From the NCBI RefSeq assembly GCF_040436345.1, contig NC_133238.1, forward strand, positions 4,023,150 to 4,087,149: 64,000 nucleotides of DNA. Reading direction: 5' to 3'. Within the stretch, counting starts at the first letter, position 1; every line of letters starts with the position of its first letter. Both the position numbers and the translations under genes were made by a program. Origin of the DNA: Pagrus major (lineage: Eukaryota > Chordata > Actinopteri > Spariformes > Sparidae). The notes beneath the pieces were generated by a model that was not told where the DNA came from, did no database searches, and worked only from the letters and a program-made list of their open reading frames with translations. Below, piece after piece: positions 59,742 through 64,000 of this stretch.

Positions 59742-62209
59742 TAGGGATGCAACAGTACAGTTTTCCCACGGTTCGGTATGCATCACGGTTTTTGGGCAAC
59801 GGTAACGGTACAGTTTCGATATCTTAATAAAAAATTAAAAACTACTCACACTAGCAAAGGCAATATTGCATGTAAAAATAATTAAAAGCAGATATAGTCA
59901 AACCACAAACCTTATTATAAAAATGTAACACTTATCTGAATTGCCTTCCACAAAAAACATATGCAGTATCCAATCAAGTTAAACAGCAAACATTATTGTA
60001 GTATTGTATTGTACTGTATTGTATTGTATTGTTTGCCTTTGTGTATTGAACCTAACAGGGCGTATTGAACGATTCGATAAAATATTGAATATTGTTGCAT
60101 CCCTAGTATGTATATATATGTTCTTTACAAGTGTGTGTAAACTTTTGATCATCAGTTTACCATGCGAGGCAGCTAGATTTGCGAGATCACATGATCATGT
60201 GATCTCACAAATCCATCTTCAACCTATGAGGATATGGCCAAACCGGAGCCATTCAGTCCAATAACATTTGGAAAGTCTAGAAGAGCTGCACAATTAAATT
60301 ATTTAATTCGCATTCTAGTTAGCCACGCGCTAAACCAGAAGTTAGCTGGCTAGGTCGGCGGAAGTCTCTAGTGTGCTCGCTTCAAATGCACATCCAGGCC
60401 GTGATCCAGGCATGTCATATGTCTGTAGATGACCATAACCAATCAGAGGGCTTGTTACATCGGCTAATTAGGGCCCGAGCAGGAAACCTGCAAAGGCCCT
60501 ATTGTATCTGTAAGAATTATTTATTATTCTTCACCAGCCTCCAAGATCGCATATTTGGCAGCCTGAACATACCCCAAAACCCACCAAACTCGGAACATAC
60601 GTCACATGTGGTGAAAAATTTGATAATTCGACATGATTGGGGGTGGGTGTGGCCAGGGGCCTCCATAGCGCCACCTAATGTTGGGTCAGGCTGCAAAAGT
60701 TTTCGCGGATCGTCATGAAATTTACAGGACTCATGGGTCTCAAGGATTTAGCCAGGAATTATTTTTGTAGGAATTTTTGCCGCAACAGGAAGTCGGCCAT
60801 CTTGAATGGCGTGCCGCGATTTTCATTTTCGTTTTCGGGGACTTTAGGATGGTCGCAGACTCACCAGATTTGGCACATAGCTTTTAACCCATGACTACGT
60901 TAATTGGATACCACAACTGGCCTCAGGCGTGGCACGACAGCTCAGTAGCGCCCCCTGGTGGCTTTTCCCATTTCGTACGTACAGCCAAACACCTATACAC
61001 TCCAAATTTGGCACACACATCACCAGTCACGGACATTGATATCTGATATGGGTTTGGGCCTTTTAACTGAAAAAATGGCTCTATAGCGCCCCCTGGAATA
61101 TTTCAAACTTGAAGCCCCGCCTCCTACATGCACATACACTAACATTGCTCACATTTTCACCCATTTTTATGCCTCGTACTTTAACTTGTCCTACAGATTT
61201 AACGCCACAGACTTCACATTCACTCAGGATCATCTTCAGACCTTGAGGATGAAAATTTGTCAAAAGGTTTCGCCTACGTTATTCCTGGTGGGCGTAGCAG
61301 TGCGGTCACTTTCAATTCTTCGCCATAAGCAGGAAGTCCTTATAACTTCAACATACAATTTTCCATCTTCACCAAATTGGTCACACATGTAGAGGGGCTG
61401 GCCCTGAATACGTCTATGCATCAATACTGTGTTAAGTGAAAAGATGGCTCCATAGCGCCCCCTGAAATATTTCAAACTTGAAGCCCTATATGACATATAC
61501 ATATATATACATATATGAATGCAATTCAATATACATATGTATCATGACCAGCTGCACAAAACACCCCCAGGCACCGAAACCCTCAGTCCAACAGGAAATT
61601 GGCCATTTTGGTTCACAGCGGCCATTTTGTCAAACTTGAAGCTCCGCCTCCTACATGCACATACACTAACGAAATTCGGTACGCATAAGTATCATGACCA
61701 GACGCACAAAAAACCCTCTTGGACCCATACCCTCAGTCCAACAGGAAGTCTGCCATTTTGGTTCAAAGTTGAGATTTCACTGCCATTTTCACCCATTTCT
61801 ATGCCTCATACTTTATTTAACTTGTCCTACAGATTTAACGCCACAGACTTCACAGTCACTAAGTATAGTCTTCATGCCTTGATGATGAAAAGTTGTCAAA
61901 AGCTTTCGCCTATGTTGTACCTGGTGGACGTGGCCGTCAATTTCAATGCTTGGCCATTATACGAGCCATGTCAATGTATGGTGTGTGTTGGACACAAACT
62001 GTCCACTACGTGGCTATGTTGTGTTTTGGGTCACATGCACCTATTTAGGTAGGAACCTTTCCATGGCAGCACACACTGGACACAGGAAGTCAGCCTCATA
62101 TCAATCAATCAGACGTCATTTATATAGCACATTTCATACAAATACAATGTAGCACAAAGAGCTTCACACAATAAAAGCAAGCAAAACGAAACAGAAGTGA
62201 AACCAAAAT

Positions 62210-62243
<34 letters not shown>

Positions 62244-63847
62244 TCTTTCACACATAACACATACATACATTTCTGACAGAAGCTTACTGAGGCGCTATCT
62301 TTTGCTCAGCTATGTGCTGTGACGACAAACATCATCCAATTTACATGACATTCACAGGTTGTTTTCTCCAAATCATACACTACAACATGACATATAATTG
62401 ATGGGTGAGCTCTAGGGCCACATAGTGGACACAGGCAAACTTGCCCTCTGTGTCTGCCCTCTGACAGCGCCACGGCCCGACGTACGTGGGGCGAGGGCCC
62501 GTTCATCACTGCTTGCAGTTTTAATTTGCATTGTTTTACCTCCTTTCACCAGCCCAAGTATGGAGGACCACAAGTATCACAGAAATAGTAATAATATGGT
62601 TTCTTCCCTCTGTCTGCCATCTGTGCTATAACAATGGAATGACATGACACTGCAAACAAACTATTGGTTGAAGTTAACCTGTAAGAGATGGTGATAGTCA
62701 GATGGTACATTCAATCACCTGCCAAGGATTTATTGAAAGTGCCGGCCCTTTTCCAGTTTCTCAGGACAATTTACCAGAACATATCCGACACACTTCCTCC
62801 TTAATATGGTATTAATTGATCCCTTTACATTTTGACACATTACAACAAAAGCCATATTTTTATATGATATAAAAAGAACAGGGTTTTTTTTTAACCACTG
62901 AATAGGTTTTTTCACCAACAATCCACACTTGTAGTATTGTTAAATGAGCAAAAATCTTTATTTTGTTGTAATATTATTCTCCTAATAGTGGTGGTGAGGT
63001 TGCAGATCACAGCCAACTGAATTCCCCTCAGTTGTCAGAAATGTGTACCCCTCAGAAATGTGCTATATACAGTTGTGGTCAAAAGTTTATGTACACTTGA
63101 ACATGAATGCATGGGACCCAGAGCTTTCAGGAGATTATACATCAGTGAAAACATCATTATGAATATCATATTCCATTTCTGCAAATAGATCCCCCTAAAT
63201 CTTACACACTGGACTTTTAAGTATAAAGTATCAAATAAGCATTGGCACAGAAATAAGAGAAGAGTAGAGTAGCTTCTATATTTTCTTCATTAGACTACAA
63301 TTATTAGGGTAAATATTTGTAGGTTTTTCAATTTCATCATAATGTGTTATGTGCTAGTTTGATGGAACAGTCACATAGTTGTCAGGTGAAGTATGATGTT
63401 TATCATCCACCTACCTCTCCAGGGTTCTCTTTCACAGTCTTGATCATGGCCTGCACAGCTTTTTTCTTCTGCAGCTCCAGGCTTGGAGGATCTGGTTCTG
63501 GGATGTCACCGAGCCCATCCTTCCCATGAAAATCTGCAGCATGGCGTTTACGGGCCATCATGGGCTCGGCACAGCCACGGTATACCGGGATCTGTTGAGT
63601 ATCACAGGTTACCTTTCATGCCACACAAAATAAGTCATCGTATGCAAGCTTTGACACAAAAACTCACGTCAAGCCTGTTGCAGACTTTGAGGACACGCAG
63701 AGTGTTCTTAAGGGCGTTCTCAAGGGTTGTGTTACCATGGCAGCAGGTGATCCCCAAGATCTCCACATCAGGGGCTGCAAGGGCCATCATTATAGCCTGA
63801 GCATCATCCACCCCTGTGTCCACATCGAGGATCACCTTCTTCTTCAT
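57163..63847 (-). CDS. Inosine-uridine nucleoside hydrolase-like protein (7 coding exons)
   Basis: Predicted enzyme of the IUNH superfamily, which hydrolyses the N-glycosidic bond of ribonucleosides to base and ribose. Coding exons: 63668-63847, 63415-63591, 58993-59104, 58776-58912, 58532-58609, 57520-57636, 57163-57315. Total 954 bp, 317 residues plus TAG, the family's normal length. The N-terminus carries the Ca2+-binding signature D-V-D-T-G-V-D-D-A (D8, D10, D14, D15), and the V-T-L-V-A-T-A-P-L-T-N-L-A block supplies the second conserved motif. N-S-C-D-A-Y-A-L-A-A-A-I-D is the C-terminal motif. In protozoan and bacterial IU-NH a catalytic His precedes D-A/D-P there; here it is Cys. The start Met lies right after a possible acceptor (tgtag), so a non-coding exon may lie beyond the right edge. 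Mammals lack a well-known orthologue, while fish and invertebrates keep such genes. Introns contain a foldback repeat, Tc1/hAT nests and a 2-kb repeat. Confidence 0.93.
57671..58475. repeat. Two inverted copies of a fish repeat (foldback)
   Basis: The left copy starts 'tgatcagccacaacattaaa', runs through 'gatcatctcaatacgatgca', 'tcctggcattcatgtggatg' and 'ccacccacccaaacattgtt', and meets the second copy near 58040-58070. Read in reverse from 58475, the same order recurs: 'acagcattaattggactaac', 'gatgatctcgatacaatgca', 'tcctgtcattcatgtacagt', 'catccacccaaacacagtta'. Arms are about 400 bp and roughly three-quarters identical by eye. It lies in the intron between nucleoside hydrolase exons 58532-58609 and 57520-57636. 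Confidence 0.65.
59355..59455. repeat. Penelope/LINE-type repeat fragment, copy 3
   Basis: 'gaagcctcttggaactaaag' ... 'ctaggatgagaggtgaaact' then 'taccatgacctgggtgattg' 'agaaccttcatcaaca', matching the copies near 12690 and 27720. It is inserted into the transposase coding remnant of the surrounding Tc1. Confidence 0.5.
59742..60105. mobile_element. hAT MITE nested in Tc1
   Basis: The ends TAGGGATGCAACAGTA and (inverse) ...TATTGTTGCATCCCTA are flanked by GTATGTAT at 59734-59741 and 60106-60113. The flank is itself a TA/TG-rich simple repeat, so the duplication is weaker evidence here. The left interior has 'cacggttcggtatgcatcac' and 'gtaacggtac', words common in this hAT family. 364 bp, non-coding. 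Confidence 0.8.
60176..60213. repeat. 38-bp near-perfect palindrome
   Basis: GATTTGCGAGATCACATGA followed by its inverse TCATGTGATCTCACAAATC, with a single mismatch and no loop. It lies just outside the Tc1 end and has no terminator-like T run. Confidence 0.85.
60466..62530. repeat. Large non-coding repeat with internal ~630-bp tandem units
   Basis: Begins 'attagggcccgagcaggaaa' and ends '...gcgagggcccgttcatcact' 'gcttgcagttttaat', a wording common in teleost genomes. Inside, 'agcgccccctggaatatttc' and 'cctcctacatgcacatacac' recur near 61083, 61453 and 61630. 'gatttaacgccacagacttc' recurs near 61196 and 61832. The copies are diverged tandem units. A LINE/SINE tail and a CA run (about 62100-62240) are inserted. 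It carries no protein-coding homology, and the class is unknown. In the long intron of the nucleoside hydrolase gene. Confidence 0.6.
62213..62241. repeat. (CA)n microsatellite
   Basis: CA run following a 'atcaatcaatcagacgtcat' 'ttatatagcac' LINE/SINE tail. Confidence 0.9.
63068..63100. repeat. Single Tc1 terminal repeat
   Basis: 'acagttgtggtcaaaagttt' 'atgtacacttg' is a canonical Tc1 inverted-repeat end preceded by TA. No matching opposite end was found within the nucleoside hydrolase intron, so it is a solo end or a heavily deleted copy. Confidence 0.5.
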
Positions 63848-64000
63848 CCTACATTTGACAATAAGGAAGAGAGTGATTGTTTGTAATAAGGTGAAACTGC
63901 TACAACCATTCCCCAGTTTTGTCCCATGTGTTTCCCTCTTCCCTATGTCTCTTGTGCTCCTCTGTCTCAGGCTGCATCCAAATGTCCGGACTTCACCGCA

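Larger units (their letters stand above)
59180..60157 (+). mobile_element. Tc1-like transposon remnant, host of a hAT MITE
   Basis: 'gtggtcaaaagtcgtaaagg' is a terminal piece. Transposase C-terminal coding text ('gggaccacatcgaaaacatg', 'tgtggactgtgctgaaaaaa') follows, then the 3' region 'ttttgacccagcagatttag', 'tcacattttcagaagacctt'. After an interruption comes the end 'ttctttacaagtgtgtgtaa' 'acttttgatcatcag'. A Penelope/LINE-type fragment (59355-59455) and a hAT MITE (59742-60105) interrupt it. Confidence 0.65.

Overview
The window is vertebrate nuclear DNA, almost certainly from a ray-finned (teleost) fish. It has GT-AG introns, dense (CA)n/(GA)n microsatellites, and Tc1, hAT and TTAA-target (Kolobok-like) DNA transposons with several LINE and SINE families typical of fish. 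The host proteins are clear vertebrate homologues. There are no prokaryotic operons, CRISPR arrays or rRNA, and no functional tRNA was seen.

Layout. (1) 1-7.6 kb: first coding exon of creb3l1 on the minus strand (7041-7151) and its promoter side. The rest of the gene is not visible, so 1-7040 looks like a large first intron, holding a 1437-bp hAT element with a BED-finger relic. (2) 7.6-24 kb: repeat-rich intergenic DNA with no host gene recognised. It carries a 411-bp hAT element, LINE fragments, a decayed 1412-bp Tc1 transposon and a 792-bp TTAA-flanked foldback element. (3) 24.06-31.84 kb, minus strand: a complete seven-exon gene for a 198-residue RERG/RERGL-like Ras-family protein with a degenerate G3 motif. 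(4) 35.17-46.6 kb, minus strand: a complete ndufs1 (complex I 75-kDa iron-sulfur subunit), 18 coding exons, 731 residues. (5) 46.9-54.54 kb, plus strand: a complete unc50, five coding exons, 257 residues, head-to-head with ndufs1 over what looks like a shared ETS/ZNF143-type promoter. (6) 57.16-63.85 kb, minus strand: all seven coding exons of an inosine-uridine nucleoside-hydrolase-like protein (317 residues).

The genes do not form a pathway. ndufs1 and unc50 are linked by promoter architecture only. All exon coordinates were derived by reading the reverse complement, matching homology and checking GT/AG sites and phase by eye. Every reconstructed CDS closes in frame, which is the main support for them.

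I did not find a convincing new biological system. The most interesting observation is that three mobile elements sit directly on splice sites of the ndufs1/unc50 pair. A Tc1 element begins at intron base +4 at the exon-14 donor. A hAT MITE has an 8-bp target duplication that copies the exon-7 donor itself. A tRNA-derived SINE ends about 12 bp before a unc50 acceptor. Other points are nested transposons, long inverted repeats, a probable His-to-Cys change in the nucleoside hydrolase, and a Ras-like exon flanked by TG repeats.
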